A stretch of DNA of 33,198 nt. It comes from a virus. Location of the stretch: positions 1 through 33,198 of IMG/VR virus record IMGVR_UViG_3300028423_000423. One strand, written 5' to 3'. The notes below the pieces were generated by a model, which did not search any database, had not been told where the DNA came from, and worked only from the letters and a program-made list of their open reading frames with translations. Shown piece after piece: positions 16,683 to 23,497 of this stretch. Numbering within the stretch: position 1 is the stretch's first letter; each line of letters starts with the position of its first letter. Both the position numbers and the translations under genes were made by a program.

Positions 16683-18209
16683 TCACCAGTGGTTTACCGA
16701 GCTAATATGTAAATGACTCATATCTTGTTCCACCTTAACTACAGGCTCAGCGAATGTTAAAGCCGCCGCATCCCCGTAGTCAGGACTAAAGCCATATTTT
16801 TCTTTTATCTTATCCTTGCTCCATAATACCCTACGGTCATTTGAGTCACGATCATAGGGGCTAGCGCACAAGTCTGCTTGTATTTCATCACTATCCGGAA
16901 TATCAGGAGGCATAGACTCATCAGTAATCCACTCTGCCATCTCTCCCCATATTTCGTTTCGCTTGTTCCTGTACTTCTCAGGATTTAACGCAGTAGAACC
17001 GAAGTTTACAGCCTTTATTCTACCCTCATACCCTAATTCGTTCAATCTATCAACAATATCGGCGCCTGAGCCAAAGTCTACAAACATCATATCAGGCTTT
17101 TTGCCTGCTACCGGGCATTCTTCGTCAAGTATTCGCTTGCAGATTGCAACATTCTTACCAAGCTGATTACATTGCTCACCAATGTAAGATTCTTGACCAT
17201 ACATTTTGCGGCCTTGGCGCTTAATGATCGCAAACCTATCGCCGCCTCTGGACGGGTCAACACCTGCGATTAGTGGGCCATTACCATTGGCCTTCTGGCT
17301 TCTGGCTTTCTCGCAGTCGCTAGGACTTATAAGGCCGTCACCACCAGATACCTGGAATGCTTCCGCTGCGTTGTTCGGGTATTCTTGCTTAAACGCCTTT
17401 TCTCCATCCGCGCCATCTGTCGTAAGCTCTGCTATTTTCGAGCGGCGCCATACTAACTGCGGGTTTGTTAGATTGTATGTTTCTTTTAACTGCTGCTCTT
17501 CTTCGGTTGCCTTAAACCCGTCCGGAACTTCTTTGGTGTATTCTGTTTGCCAGTACCACGGTACAAATATCGCCTCAAAATCTGAAAGCCCCTTTTCTGC
17601 TAGCTTCCATTGTTGGTGAAAGAAGTTATTCACACCATTGGCCGTGCTTTCAAATACCACCTCAGTACCATCAGCATCAGGGATTGCCTGCATTACGCCT
17701 TTAGTGTGCTCAGAGGCGTTCTTCCAGAATGCGACCTCTGAACCATGGAAATATTGTATGGTTTGGCCGCGCCCTACTGATTTATTCCCGGCTGTCCCGA
17801 TCTTGTAGCCAGAATCAAGAACATCGAAGTGAAGCTCTTTGGCGTTAGCTGCTCCCGCTGTTGGTTTTACAAATAAAGGTAGGTTTGTGTAATAGCGCTC
17901 TGTCATCTCAAACAAAGCATTGGTGGATTCGGCTTCATGCGTAAGTATGAACGCCCTTACGCCTTTGTGGTGGGTTGTTTTCCATAAAAATCGACCCTCA
18001 ACATAAGTACTCATACCCTGTTGCCGGCCTTTTAGGATAATAGCACGAACTTTACCAGTTTCTTCTATCTGCTTTTGAAGCCTTTCATGAATGTATTGTT
18101 GAGCGCTGTTTAATACAAGATTAGTTAAACCCTCATGCTTAGTTCGAATACATAAGCAATTACGAGCATAAAACTCAAAGTCGTCTTTTAAGCGCTGCCT
18201 TTTATTCAT
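16683..18209 (-). CDS. Terminase large subunit (packaging ATPase-nuclease), P22 gp2-like
   Basis: At 508 aa (P22 gp2 is 499) this is the motor that pumps and cuts DNA. Walker A is GRQQGMST at residues 61-68. Walker B is in IQYFHGSEVAFW (151-162) with the acidic pair replaced by S-E. The coupling segment is ESTANG (187-192). The nuclease domain starts at AGVDPSRGGDR (315-325), continues with FVDFGSGADI (around 376-385) and ends near PDYGDAAALTFA. The P22-like set of terminase, portal, scaffold and coat suggests headful packaging. It starts at TAATG overlapping the small subunit gene. Confidence 0.9.
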   Translation of the reverse strand: MNKRQRLKDDFEFYARNCLCIRTKHEGLTNLVLNSAQQYIHERLQKQIEETGKVRAIILKGRQQGMSTYVEGRFLWKTTHHKGVRAFILTHEAESTNALFEMTERYYTNLPLFVKPTAGAANAKELHFDVLDSGYKIGTAGNKSVGRGQTIQYFHGSEVAFWKNASEHTKGVMQAIPDADGTEVVFESTANGVNNFFHQQWKLAEKGLSDFEAIFVPWYWQTEYTKEVPDGFKATEEEQQLKETYNLTNPQLVWRRSKIAELTTDGADGEKAFKQEYPNNAAEAFQVSGGDGLISPSDCEKARSQKANGNGPLIAGVDPSRGGDRFAIIKRQGRKMYGQESYIGEQCNQLGKNVAICKRILDEECPVAGKKPDMMFVDFGSGADIVDRLNELGYEGRIKAVNFGSTALNPEKYRNKRNEIWGEMAEWITDESMPPDIPDSDEIQADLCASPYDRDSNDRRVLWSKDKIKEKYGFSPDYGDAAALTFAEPVVKVEQDMSHLHISSVNHW

Positions 18210-18640
18210 TACTCTAAGCTATCCAGCCATTCTTCATGAGTCATTTGCACTTGCACCTGCTCTTGCTTATCGCGCCATCTAGAAGGATTTCTGTTTTTAA
18301 GCCAGAATATACAAGCGGTCGGGTCAGGTGGTAATTCCTTGGTTGTCTGTACTGCCGATGGTGCTTCGTCATCATCTCCACCACCTGCTACCCTTTGCTC
18401 TGTTACCGTCATACCCATAGCGCGCTTTAGAAGGGCATTCTCAACACTATTTGTATCAAATTCGTCCTTTCCTTTTTTTAAGGACTCTAGAAAGCTGTCA
18501 TTCTTCAGCTTCCAATTGTTTATGGTAGCCTCACAAACACCAAACAACTGAGCCAAGTCTGCATCTGTAGCACCTAGCTTGCAGTGTAAGTACGCTTGTC
18601 TATCGTATTCTTCTTTGTAGTCTGTTTTTCTATGTGACAT
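18209..18640 (-). CDS. Terminase small subunit
   Basis: A 143-aa DNA-recognition subunit. Residues 22-45 are a helix-turn-helix (LGATDADLAQLFGVCEATIN), followed by a helical oligomerisation region (FLESLKKGKDEFDTNSVENA). The C-terminus has the conserved PPDPTACIFWLKNRNPSRWR segment of this family. It is the first gene of the late operon. AAGGGG lies about 8 nt before the ATG, and a 7-9 bp hairpin sits in the leader just upstream. Confidence 0.85.
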   Translation of the reverse strand: MSHRKTDYKEEYDRQAYLHCKLGATDADLAQLFGVCEATINNWKLKNDSFLESLKKGKDEFDTNSVENALLKRAMGMTVTEQRVAGGGDDDEAPSAVQTTKELPPDPTACIFWLKNRNPSRWRDKQEQVQVQMTHEEWLDSLE

Positions 18641-18747
18641 AGTATTATCCCCTTGGGTGCCTCAGTAAAACGCAACGGGGATTATGTGACCTGAGGCGCA
18701 TCACAATAGGGTAATAATATCATAACACTAAAAATAGAGGAAATAAG
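18641..18747 (-). promoter_or_regulatory. Leader and candidate promoter of the late operon
   Basis: On the minus strand a TATGAT -10 box (18719-18724) sits 17 nt from a poor -35 (CTTATT, 18742-18747). The dyad of the early/middle promoters is absent, so late transcription must use another rule. Between the promoter and the small terminase start is an inverted repeat GCCTCAG/CTGAGGC (18659-18665 and 18691-18697). It is the same stem sequence as the hairpin ahead of the gene ending at 28453. Confidence 0.45.
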
Positions 18748-18779
18748 GCGGGGTTAAAAAGATCGGCTCACATTTCAGG

Positions 18780-19067
18780 GTCTAATGCGGAGGTCTAAAT
18801 TCGTAAGTAAAGAACTGCCAAGGGTAGCGCCTTGGCTCCGCTGTCTTTCCAGCTGTCAATACAATGTCAGCGACTTTTAATTCGCCGTAGTGCATTAAGC
18901 ACCATAGATAACTCTAGCCGCCAAGATTGCGGTCATTGACATTTAAGTTATGGCTAAAGCTATCTATGCTGATCAATGCTATTGAATTTACCCAAACGCT
19001 TCACAGCGTGTTGAGGGATGGACGTTGCTAACCGCCCTACGTTTTCACCTGCTTGCTGGGTGGTGAT
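18780..19067. other. Structured, mostly non-coding junction between early and late regions
   Basis: About 290 bases without a convincing gene but rich in inverted repeats. There is a perfect hairpin GCCAAGG-N6-CCTTGGC (18817-18836). A long pair CATAGATA (903-910 of 18,000) / TATCTATG (961-968) encloses TAGCC/GGCTA. There is also ACGCT-TCAC-AGCGT near 18996 and TCACC/GGTGA just past the stop of the next gene. They may end early transcripts, form a small RNA, or act in packaging-site recognition. No choice can be made from sequence alone. Confidence 0.5.
18782..18895 (-). CDS. Candidate 37-aa microprotein upstream of the terminase genes
   Basis: A 37-codon frame (MHYGELKVADIVLTAG at its start, YPWQFFTYEFRPPH at its end). 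Its ATG overlaps the stop of an even smaller 15-codon frame (TAATG). No good ribosome site is present, and a 7-bp hairpin lies inside. The composition looks protein-like, but the region could equally be a structured non-coding RNA. Confidence 0.3.
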   Translation of the reverse strand: MHYGELKVADIVLTAGKTAEPRRYPWQFFTYEFRPPH

Positions 19068-19220
19068 TTAAACTTCCTCAGACCAATATTCTTTTAGATT
19101 TCGCTTTTCTACAATGTTTCTTGCTTGCTCGCGTATCTCATCAATTGTGCCGCTAATAAGCCATGTATCCTGTGTGCCATCTTGATATACGCCATGTATT
19201 CTAAATGTTCTTTTTTCCAT
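19068..19220 (-). CDS. Small unknown protein (50 aa) behind a double-site promoter
   Basis: A 50-aa frame starting at ATG 19220, with AGGGG about 6 nt upstream, 30 nt downstream of the -10 box of a dyad-class promoter. The sequence begins MEKRTFRIHGVYQDGTQDTW and ends in a charged helix (IDEIREQARNIVEKRNLKEY). It reads like a small beta-alpha protein. No family recognised. It is the last gene of the early minus-strand block, ahead of the structured junction. Confidence 0.6.
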   Translation of the reverse strand: MEKRTFRIHGVYQDGTQDTWLISGTIDEIREQARNIVEKRNLKEYWSEEV

Positions 19221-19250
19221 TATTATCCCCTTTCGTTAGTTGGTATATGT

Positions 19251-19317
19251 ATATTAGCAAAGGGGATTAAGGTTGGCATTGGCAAGATAGATCAAAATGA
19301 CTGGCCAAAACTACCAA
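19251..19317 (-). promoter_or_regulatory. Dyad-class promoter with two tandem sites
   Basis: The proximal site is TTGGCAAGATAGATCAA (19279-19295, plus-strand reading) and the distal site CTGGCCAAAACTACCAA (19301-19317). Their starts are 22 bp apart. The minus-strand -10 TAATAT is at 19251-19256, 23 nt from TTGCCA. It drives the 50-aa gene. The distal site lies against the stop codon of the upstream gene. Confidence 0.65.
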
Positions 19318-19318
19318 A

Positions 19319-19489
19319 TTACTTAGGTTTTCGCCGTTTTCGCTCCCAGTACCACTTATCAACGGCAATAACAAGATGACCTACTGCAACAATAGCCATG
19401 ACAGCTTTAAGGGTTCCGTCAAACGTCATCATTCCCGCGAGAAGCGTTGCGCCCCACGTTAGTTCGTTTACGGTGCTTTCTGCACTCAT
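19319..19489 (-). CDS. Small holin-like membrane protein (56 aa)
   Basis: A 56-aa frame starting at ATG 19489, overlapping the stop of the upstream membrane gene by ATGA. Residues 10-45 hold one or two hydrophobic segments (TLLAGMMTFDGTLKAVMAIV and AVGHLVIAV). The C-terminus is strongly basic (WERKRRKPK), a pattern of small holins and other phage inner-membrane proteins. Its neighbour is a larger membrane protein. A dedicated lysis cassette lies elsewhere, so this could be a second holin or antiholin, or something else. Confidence 0.55.
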   Translation of the reverse strand: MSAESTVNELTWGATLLAGMMTFDGTLKAVMAIVAVGHLVIAVDKWYWERKRRKPK

Positions 19490-19944
19490 TTCCAACCCTT
19501 ATCCAGGTTATGGCGACGGGTATCAGAAACATGACGCAACCAGAAGCCGCGACAATCGTCAGCAAATCCACGCATAAGACCCTTAGTGCCATCCATGAAA
19601 AACAGGCATAACAGTAAAGAGATACCCAGCACGATTGATACCCCTAACGTCAAACTCCCAGAAATATCATAAAGGCGACTAAAATCATTCAGGGCGGCAA
19701 GCGTGCCAATAGTCATGACTGCAATGGATAAGGGTTTTCTATTAGCGATATAGTAAGCCCCTGCCATTATAACCATCAGCGAGTTAAGCCCACACAAAGA
19801 TACTATCAAACCCTCAACACTTACCGCTGTACTGGCAGAATAAACACCCATGGCACTAATAGCTGCCGCTACCCATGCCAAGTCCTTATTGGTCCAGACT
19901 GCAACGAAAATGAAAGATATTAAAAAGAGTATTGATAGTTCCAT
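19486..19944 (-). CDS. Multi-pass membrane protein, unknown
   Basis: A 152-aa hydrophobic protein with about four to five membrane segments: residues 2-16 (LSILFLISFIFVAVW), 23-40, 45-70 (LIVSLCGLNSLMVIMAGAYY), 73-85 and 98-117 (LTLGVSIVLGISLLLCLFFM). A basic cytoplasmic tail follows (FWLRHVSDTRRHNLDKGWK). It starts 2 nt after the stop of the 25-aa basic protein, so translation is probably coupled. It is unlike the usual phage holin classes in size. Superinfection exclusion or an envelope role is possible but unproven. Confidence 0.6.
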   Translation of the reverse strand: MELSILFLISFIFVAVWTNKDLAWVAAAISAMGVYSASTAVSVEGLIVSLCGLNSLMVIMAGAYYIANRKPLSIAVMTIGTLAALNDFSRLYDISGSLTLGVSIVLGISLLLCLFFMDGTKGLMRGFADDCRGFWLRHVSDTRRHNLDKGWK

Positions 19945-19946
19945 GT

Positions 19947-20024
19947 TTAGCGCTTCTTCTTGCCCGTGTTATATCCAGCACCAGCCATTTTCTGTTTTTT
20001 GGTGCTCTTCTTTTTCTTAGCCAT
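19947..20024 (-). CDS. 25-aa highly basic peptide
   Basis: The frame MAKKKKSTKKQKMAGAGYNT followed by GKKKR has 11 lysines in 25 residues. ATG at 20024 follows AGAGGA at about 8 nt. It sits between the 68-aa gene and the membrane gene, with gaps of 20 and 2 nt. Such peptides are found in other phages and may bind nucleic acid. A real gene is likely because of the ribosome site and tight packing. Confidence 0.6.
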   Translation of the reverse strand: MAKKKKSTKKQKMAGAGYNTGKKKR

Positions 20025-20044
20025 GATGATTATCCTCTTTATGT

Positions 20045-20251
20045 TTATTCCTTCGATGATATTTTAACATCATCAAGCTTTGAAGCATAGCCAGTGATTA
20101 GATGCCTAGCTTCTTCGTCGCGACCCTGCTGGTAAAACCGCTTGGCACGCTTTAATACCGCCTCGCGATCTCTCAGCATCTTAGCCTGCTTATCGACTAG
20201 CTTGCCGCGTACTTCTGCGGTTTGCCAGCCGTCACCAGCATCATAACTCAC
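20045..20251 (-). CDS. Small helical protein (68 aa)
   Basis: It starts with GTG at 20251, whose bases overlap the stop of the upstream gene (GTGA), with GGGAG 7 nt before. No in-frame ATG is available near it. The body is a charged helix (VDKQAKMLRDREAVLKRAKR). A tetratricopeptide-like turn around DEEARHLITGYASKLDD follows. No family recognised. Translationally coupled to the 104-aa gene. Confidence 0.6.
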   Translation of the reverse strand: MSYDAGDGWQTAEVRGKLVDKQAKMLRDREAVLKRAKRFYQQGRDEEARHLITGYASKLDDVKISSKE

Positions 20252-20562
20252 TCAAGAACTCCCTCAAGCAAGTCAGTCGCCACTTCTTCTAAATGCTCAT
20301 TCAACTGCTTGCGATTGTCTGCGCCGCTATATTGCTCAACCAATAACTGGCTGATCAACTCAGCGTCATATTTGCCAGCATTGATTGCATGGTCAATTAC
20401 GTCACGCATAGACCACTCATGGCCACCTGCTTGCACTTCGCCACCACCAAGGATGATTGCAACCTCGCTCTGGATTTGCGCGTCTAGTCGCTCCTGCGCT
20501 TCGCCTGCTTCTTGCAATTTTTGGTCGTATGCAATGCTTTCTGCGTATGGATTAAAGTTCAT
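20248..20562 (-). CDS. Acidic helical protein (104 aa), unknown
   Basis: First gene of a short operon behind a dyad-class promoter (site 20618-20634). The leader carries a GGAGA ribosome site. The protein is acidic and helical, with a Gly-rich break in the middle (IILGGGEVQAGGHEW). Its C-terminus (LNEHLEEVATDLLEGVLE) looks like a coiled coil. No family recognised. Confidence 0.6.
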   Translation of the reverse strand: MNFNPYAESIAYDQKLQEAGEAQERLDAQIQSEVAIILGGGEVQAGGHEWSMRDVIDHAINAGKYDAELISQLLVEQYSGADNRKQLNEHLEEVATDLLEGVLE

Positions 20563-20590
20563 GATCTGTCTCCGTGTTGGTATAGTGCCT

Positions 20591-20634
20591 ATGTTACTGA
20601 TTTACAAAGAGAATACAGTGGCAAAAAATACCAT
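20591..20634 (-). promoter_or_regulatory. Dyad-class phage promoter
   Basis: The site GTGGCAAAAAATACCAT (20618-20634, plus-strand reading) matches the dyad. The minus-strand -10 TAACAT at 20591-20596 is exactly 22 nt from TTGCCA. It drives the gene starting at 20562. Confidence 0.7.
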
Positions 20635-20643
20635 CTTTCTTAT

Positions 20644-20838
20644 TTATTCTGGCATATCTTGCCAATCAACTACGCCATTTTCTGGTACTGCTATTAGCTT
20701 GCAATCTTGACTTCGTGGTAGGTCTTTAACGCAATCGTAATAGCCTGCTGTTTCTTCGACTACAATTTTATGATTTAAATTTCCAGCTGCTAAGCCAACT
20801 AATAAGCCACCGAAGAATCCAATTAGCACATTAAACAC
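20644..20838 (-). CDS. Small membrane-anchored protein (64 aa)
   Basis: GTG at 20838 is preferred because AGGGG lies 8 nt upstream; the frame extends to another GTG at 20847 with no room for a ribosome site. Residues 1-20 are a hydrophobic anchor (MFNVLIGFFGGLLVGLAAGN). The rest is a soluble tail with two Cys (YYDCVKDLPRSQDCKLIAVP). It could be a membrane or lipid-facing small protein. It overlaps nothing downstream and ends 10 nt before the next promoter site. Confidence 0.5.
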   Translation of the reverse strand: MFNVLIGFFGGLLVGLAAGNLNHKIVVEETAGYYDCVKDLPRSQDCKLIAVPENGVVDWQDMPE

Positions 20839-20839
20839 G

Positions 20840-20956
20840 CTACTCACCCCTCGCTATCTCAGCCGCTCGCTTATGGTCCTGGTAGTCCATCTCACCAACT
20901 ACCCCAAAAATCAGCATAGTGATGATCATTACCGCTGCAAAAATCGCCTTATCCAT
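20840..20956 (-). CDS. Tiny single-pass membrane protein (38 aa)
   Basis: The ATG at 20956 has GAGGTGG 3 nt upstream and overlaps the end of the coiled-coil gene by 8 nt. A longer frame upstream is mostly the shadow of that gene. Residues 4-22 are one hydrophobic segment (AIFAAVMIITMLIFGVVGE), then a charged tail (MDYQDHKRAAEIARGE). Unknown role. Confidence 0.5.
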   Translation of the reverse strand: MDKAIFAAVMIITMLIFGVVGEMDYQDHKRAAEIARGE

Positions 20957-21176
20957 GCGCCACCTCGCCCGACTTGCAAGCACGCTCATCCAAATCAATG
21001 CGCAATTCTTGAATCTCATCTTGCGCTTGAGCCAAGTCACTGCTCATAGTTAGCATTTCTTGATTCAGATTGCACAACTTTTGAAGCGCCTCTTTTGCTT
21101 TTTTGTTGCCGTTATTTGCGCTTAGCTCCAATGCTTCGCGCACTTGCTGAATTTCGTTTATTGTTGTTTGTTCCAT
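20949..21176 (-). CDS. Coiled-coil protein (75 aa)
   Basis: First gene after the dyad-class promoter at 21204-21247. AAGGGG lies 7 nt before the ATG. The whole protein is predicted helix with heptad-like spacing (INEIQQVREALELSANNGNK, then MSSDLAQAQDEIQELRIDLD). No family recognised. It is followed by two tiny membrane proteins in overlapping frames. Confidence 0.6.
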   Translation of the reverse strand: MEQTTINEIQQVREALELSANNGNKKAKEALQKLCNLNQEMLTMSSDLAQAQDEIQELRIDLDERACKSGEVAHG

Positions 21177-21203
21177 TTTATTCCCCTTGTTAGTGTTCTT
21201 ATA

Positions 21204-21247
21204 ATCATAACACCGCTATTCATTTAGTCAGTGGCAAAAACTACCAA
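21204..21247 (-). promoter_or_regulatory. Dyad-class phage promoter
   Basis: The site GTGGCAAAAACTACCAA (21231-21247, plus-strand reading) differs from the consensus at one base. The minus-strand -10 TATGAT (21204-21209) is exactly 22 nt from TTGCCA. The leader has CTAACAAGGGGA, shared with other operons here. Confidence 0.75.
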
Positions 21248-21265
21248 AATCATTGGCCTATTAGA

Positions 21266-21625
21266 TCAATCTAGGATGTTTATCTTTAGATCAACCCTTC
21301 CGCCTTTTACTTTTTCGCCTTTCGATATGATTAGCCTATCCACCTGCTCATCATCAACCCAAAAGCCTGCGTGTGTGAGGGCGTCAAACGGGCCTTTACA
21401 CCAGTTGTCAATGTCGTATTTTCTTAATGTCGGGGGGTTAATTACAACTGACACGGATAGCCTTTGACTGACTAGCTCATTGGTAAGTCCTAGCAGTCTT
21501 ATTGCATTTGCCGTACTCTCTCTGTACTCCCTGCCTCGTTTGCTTATAATTTGACGCCCTTGGAATGATCGCCAGTATCCATTAACACTAGGTGGCCAAG
21601 GCAATGTAAACTCATAATCAGCCAT
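21266..21625 (-). CDS. rusA: RusA-type Holliday junction resolvase
   Basis: A 119-aa protein, the usual RusA length. It cuts four-way DNA junctions made by recombination before packaging. The family motifs are PWPPSVNGYWRS (residues 9-20), DIDNWCKGPFDAL (71-83) and the DD pair at 91-92. The catalytic acids of E. coli RusA (D70, D72, D91) and the essential Lys (K76) have counterparts at D71, D73, D91 and K77. It overlaps the upstream HNH-like gene by 8 nt and is the last gene of the recombination operon. Confidence 0.9.
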   Translation of the reverse strand: MADYEFTLPWPPSVNGYWRSFQGRQIISKRGREYRESTANAIRLLGLTNELVSQRLSVSVVINPPTLRKYDIDNWCKGPFDALTHAGFWVDDEQVDRLIISKGEKVKGGRVDLKINILD

Positions 21626-21977
21626 TTTTCCACGTTCTCCCCCATGATTCGATTGCCGCTTGTACTTCTTCCGGCGGCATTTCGCCAGTTTCTTTTTGAT
21701 AACCTGTAATCAGCGAGTACCACGCCCCAGCGTAATCCCCCAGCTTTTCACCTTCGACTGTCTTTTTGTAGTCGCACTCTTCGCAATTTGGCAATACGAA
21801 CCAATGACCAATATGAACCTTATTGTGGCCCTGCTTAGCGCCTATGACGTGATCAACAATAGACCCTGATTGACTGCCGCACCACACGCACGGCTGATAT
21901 TTAACCCATCCCTGAAAGCGCTTTTCCGCTGCGTTCGCACTGCGTCCGTATCTATTTTTACTAGCTTTGCTTTGCAC
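21618..21977 (-). CDS. HNH-like zinc protein (DUF968/Ref-type nuclease candidate)
   Basis: A 119-aa protein starting with GTG at 21977 behind GGGAGG. It has a CVWC pair (residues 30-33), VDHVIG (41-46), H51 and CEEC (65-68). That is the two Cys pairs and central D-H of zinc-bound beta-beta-alpha nucleases such as the DUF968/RecA-dependent nuclease group. Its place beside RusA matches the recombination genes of lambdoid phages. It probably nicks or processes DNA. The family assignment is tentative. Confidence 0.55.
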   Translation of the reverse strand: MQSKASKNRYGRSANAAEKRFQGWVKYQPCVWCGSQSGSIVDHVIGAKQGHNKVHIGHWFVLPNCEECDYKKTVEGEKLGDYAGAWYSLITGYQKETGEMPPEEVQAAIESWGRTWKNG

Positions 21978-22326
21978 TTCGCACCTCCCATACAGGTATT
22001 CCAGCCTCTTTAGCTTGGCCTACCATGTTTTCTGTACCCGTACCGCCTTCAAAAGCAACAACCCCGTCAGGTTGGCCATAAACCAGCATATTACTATTCC
22101 TGATTGGCCCAGCATTTTTACCAAGATGTTTCCAGTTAGCATGGAATGTCATTCTTGGAATCAGGTTGTTATCCGCCCATATTGCCGCATGCCCATCAGC
22201 ACCCTTAGCCCCACCCTCAATAATTAGTTCAATTCCATTTTTTGCATGCACCGCATCAAGCGATTTAACAACCAATTTCCAGTCTTGAAAGTCGCGGCCA
22301 CCGCAAACTAATATCCTAAGCGCCAT
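21961..22326 (-). CDS. SLOG-family nucleotide-binding protein (DUF2493)
   Basis: A 121-aa Rossmann-like protein. RILVCGGRDF (residues 4-13), GGAKGADGHA (38-47) and the glycine-rich FEGGTGTENMV (92-102) are the hallmark motifs of the DUF2493 branch of the SLOG superfamily. The same motifs bind nucleotides or ribosylated ligands in relatives such as YpsA and lysine decarboxylase-like proteins. It lies in the early operon, overlapping both neighbours by 11-17 nt. The substrate is unknown. A role in signal-nucleotide binding or host defence evasion is conjecture. Confidence 0.75.
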   Translation of the reverse strand: MALRILVCGGRDFQDWKLVVKSLDAVHAKNGIELIIEGGAKGADGHAAIWADNNLIPRMTFHANWKHLGKNAGPIRNSNMLVYGQPDGVVAFEGGTGTENMVGQAKEAGIPVWEVRSAKQS

Positions 22327-22654
22327 AATGTGATTGCTCCCGCCTGCTACTTGCCTCTCTTGTTCGCCAAATGCCTATACGCTCTTCTGCTATCTTCATT
22401 CTGTATCGTAGGCTTTCGCTTATCTCTGTTGCCTCTTTTAAGCCATCCAATAGCTTCAGGTAGTCAGGGTGTGAGTATGCGTAAGCTTCTCTTTCCTGTC
22501 CCGTCTTTAATCCTTTTTGCTCAGCCTCAACCATCTTTATGGCCTTTAAGCTTTTTCGGTACTCAGTAAGATAGACCTTATTAGCATTAGCTTTTGCGTA
22601 CTCCGATACACTCTCTCGCCAATCGCTTATTAGTTTTTCTATTTGCTCACTCAT
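22316..22654 (-). CDS. Helical early protein (112 aa), common in phages, unknown
   Basis: A charged, all-helical protein. Its pattern (AYAHP-like AYSHPDYLKLLDGL, then LRYRMKIAEERIGIWRTREA) recurs in small genes next to SSB and recombination genes of many siphoviruses and podoviruses. No function has been set for it that I know of. The start overlaps the stop of the preceding gene by ATGA, so it is translationally coupled. Confidence 0.6.
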   Translation of the reverse strand: MSEQIEKLISDWRESVSEYAKANANKVYLTEYRKSLKAIKMVEAEQKGLKTGQEREAYAYSHPDYLKLLDGLKEATEISESLRYRMKIAEERIGIWRTREASSRREQSHYGA

Positions 22655-22812
22655 AGCTTACCTATCCACCCAAGCCGCTTACACGCATACAACTCATGCT
22701 GGCCGTCTTTATCATTTAGCGTCATGCTTGTGTAGTGACATACTGGTCGGTATTCATAAGCTACCGTGCCAGTAATTAAAAGTATCAATACCAGGGTAAT
22801 TGTTATTTTCAT
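22651..22812 (-). CDS. Small secreted or membrane-anchored protein (53 aa)
   Basis: ATG 22812 is chosen because AGGGGA lies 5-6 nt upstream; the frame to 22872 has no site. Residues 1-18 are a hydrophobic N-terminal signal or anchor (MKITITLVLILLITGTVA). A periplasm-facing tail with two Cys follows (YRPVCHYTSMTLNDKDGQHE). It lies between SSB and the 112-aa gene. Confidence 0.55.
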   Translation of the reverse strand: MKITITLVLILLITGTVAYEYRPVCHYTSMTLNDKDGQHELYACKRLGWIGKL

Positions 22813-22892
22813 CCTATCCCCTTCGTTAATTAGTGCCCCGCTGCGTAAGGGCCGGGCCAGCCCCACTAACACCGCGCAGCTCGGCTGGAGGA

Positions 22893-23399
22893 TTAAAAAG
22901 GCGGGGTGTTTGGGTCTTGTTGTCCTTGTTGTGGAAATTGTGGTACACCGTTTTGAGCCTGAGCGTAGCCGTTGTTCTGGGGTACTTGCTGTGGCTGCTG
23001 TGGTGCCATTTGTGGTGCTTGTTGTGGCGGTTGCTGGTATGTCGGCTGTGGCTGTGTTTGCGACTGATTATAAGCCTGTTGCTGACCTTGTGGCTTACTG
23101 CCGATTAGATCAATGTTATCAACTCGCATAGCCAATGCAGCGCCTTTTCCGTTGGCACCGTCCCACTCTTGCAATTCTAACTCGCCGCAAACGGCAACCT
23201 GCGTACCTTTGAGTAGGTACTGCGGTAAATTGCCTTCAGCCTTTTTGCCAAACATAGCGCACCGAACCCAATTCGTTTTTTCGCGCTCACCATAGCCAGA
23301 CTTAACAGCCACGGAAAACTCAGCTACTGGCGTGCCCTGTGAAGTGTACTTTACTTCGCAATCCTTACCTAGATTGCCTGTAATATGCCATACGTTCAT
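22893..23399 (-). CDS. ssb: Single-stranded DNA-binding protein
   Basis: A 168-aa SSB. Residues 1-105 are the OB-fold (MNVWHITGNLGKDCEVKYTS, FSVAVKSGYGEREKTNWVRC, LKGTQVAVCGELELQEW). Residues 106-160 are a Gln/Pro-rich linker. The acidic tip DPNTPPF is the C-terminal motif through which SSBs recruit partner proteins (DDDIPF in E. coli). It coats single-stranded DNA during replication and works with the annealing protein and exonuclease upstream. The start overlaps the stop of the 33-aa gene (ATGA). Confidence 0.9.
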   Translation of the reverse strand: MNVWHITGNLGKDCEVKYTSQGTPVAEFSVAVKSGYGEREKTNWVRCAMFGKKAEGNLPQYLLKGTQVAVCGELELQEWDGANGKGAALAMRVDNIDLIGSKPQGQQQAYNQSQTQPQPTYQQPPQQAPQMAPQQPQQVPQNNGYAQAQNGVPQFPQQGQQDPNTPPF

Positions 23400-23497
23400 T
23401 GTTTCTTTTCCTCTTTGAGCCAGCCTAAATCAATAAACTGGCGTTTAGTGGTTTCTGCTATTTCGTTTAATAGCGCTTTTACTTCTTGCTGTGTCAT
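23396..23497 (-). CDS. 33-aa microprotein between exonuclease and SSB
   Basis: A 33-codon frame linked by ATGA overlaps to both the exonuclease stop and the SSB start. This is strong evidence that it is translated. The sequence is one amphipathic helix (MTQQEVKALLNEIAETTKRQ, then FIDLGWLKEEKKQ). It may be a small partner of the exonuclease or SSB. No family recognised. Confidence 0.6.
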   Translation of the reverse strand: MTQQEVKALLNEIAETTKRQFIDLGWLKEEKKQ

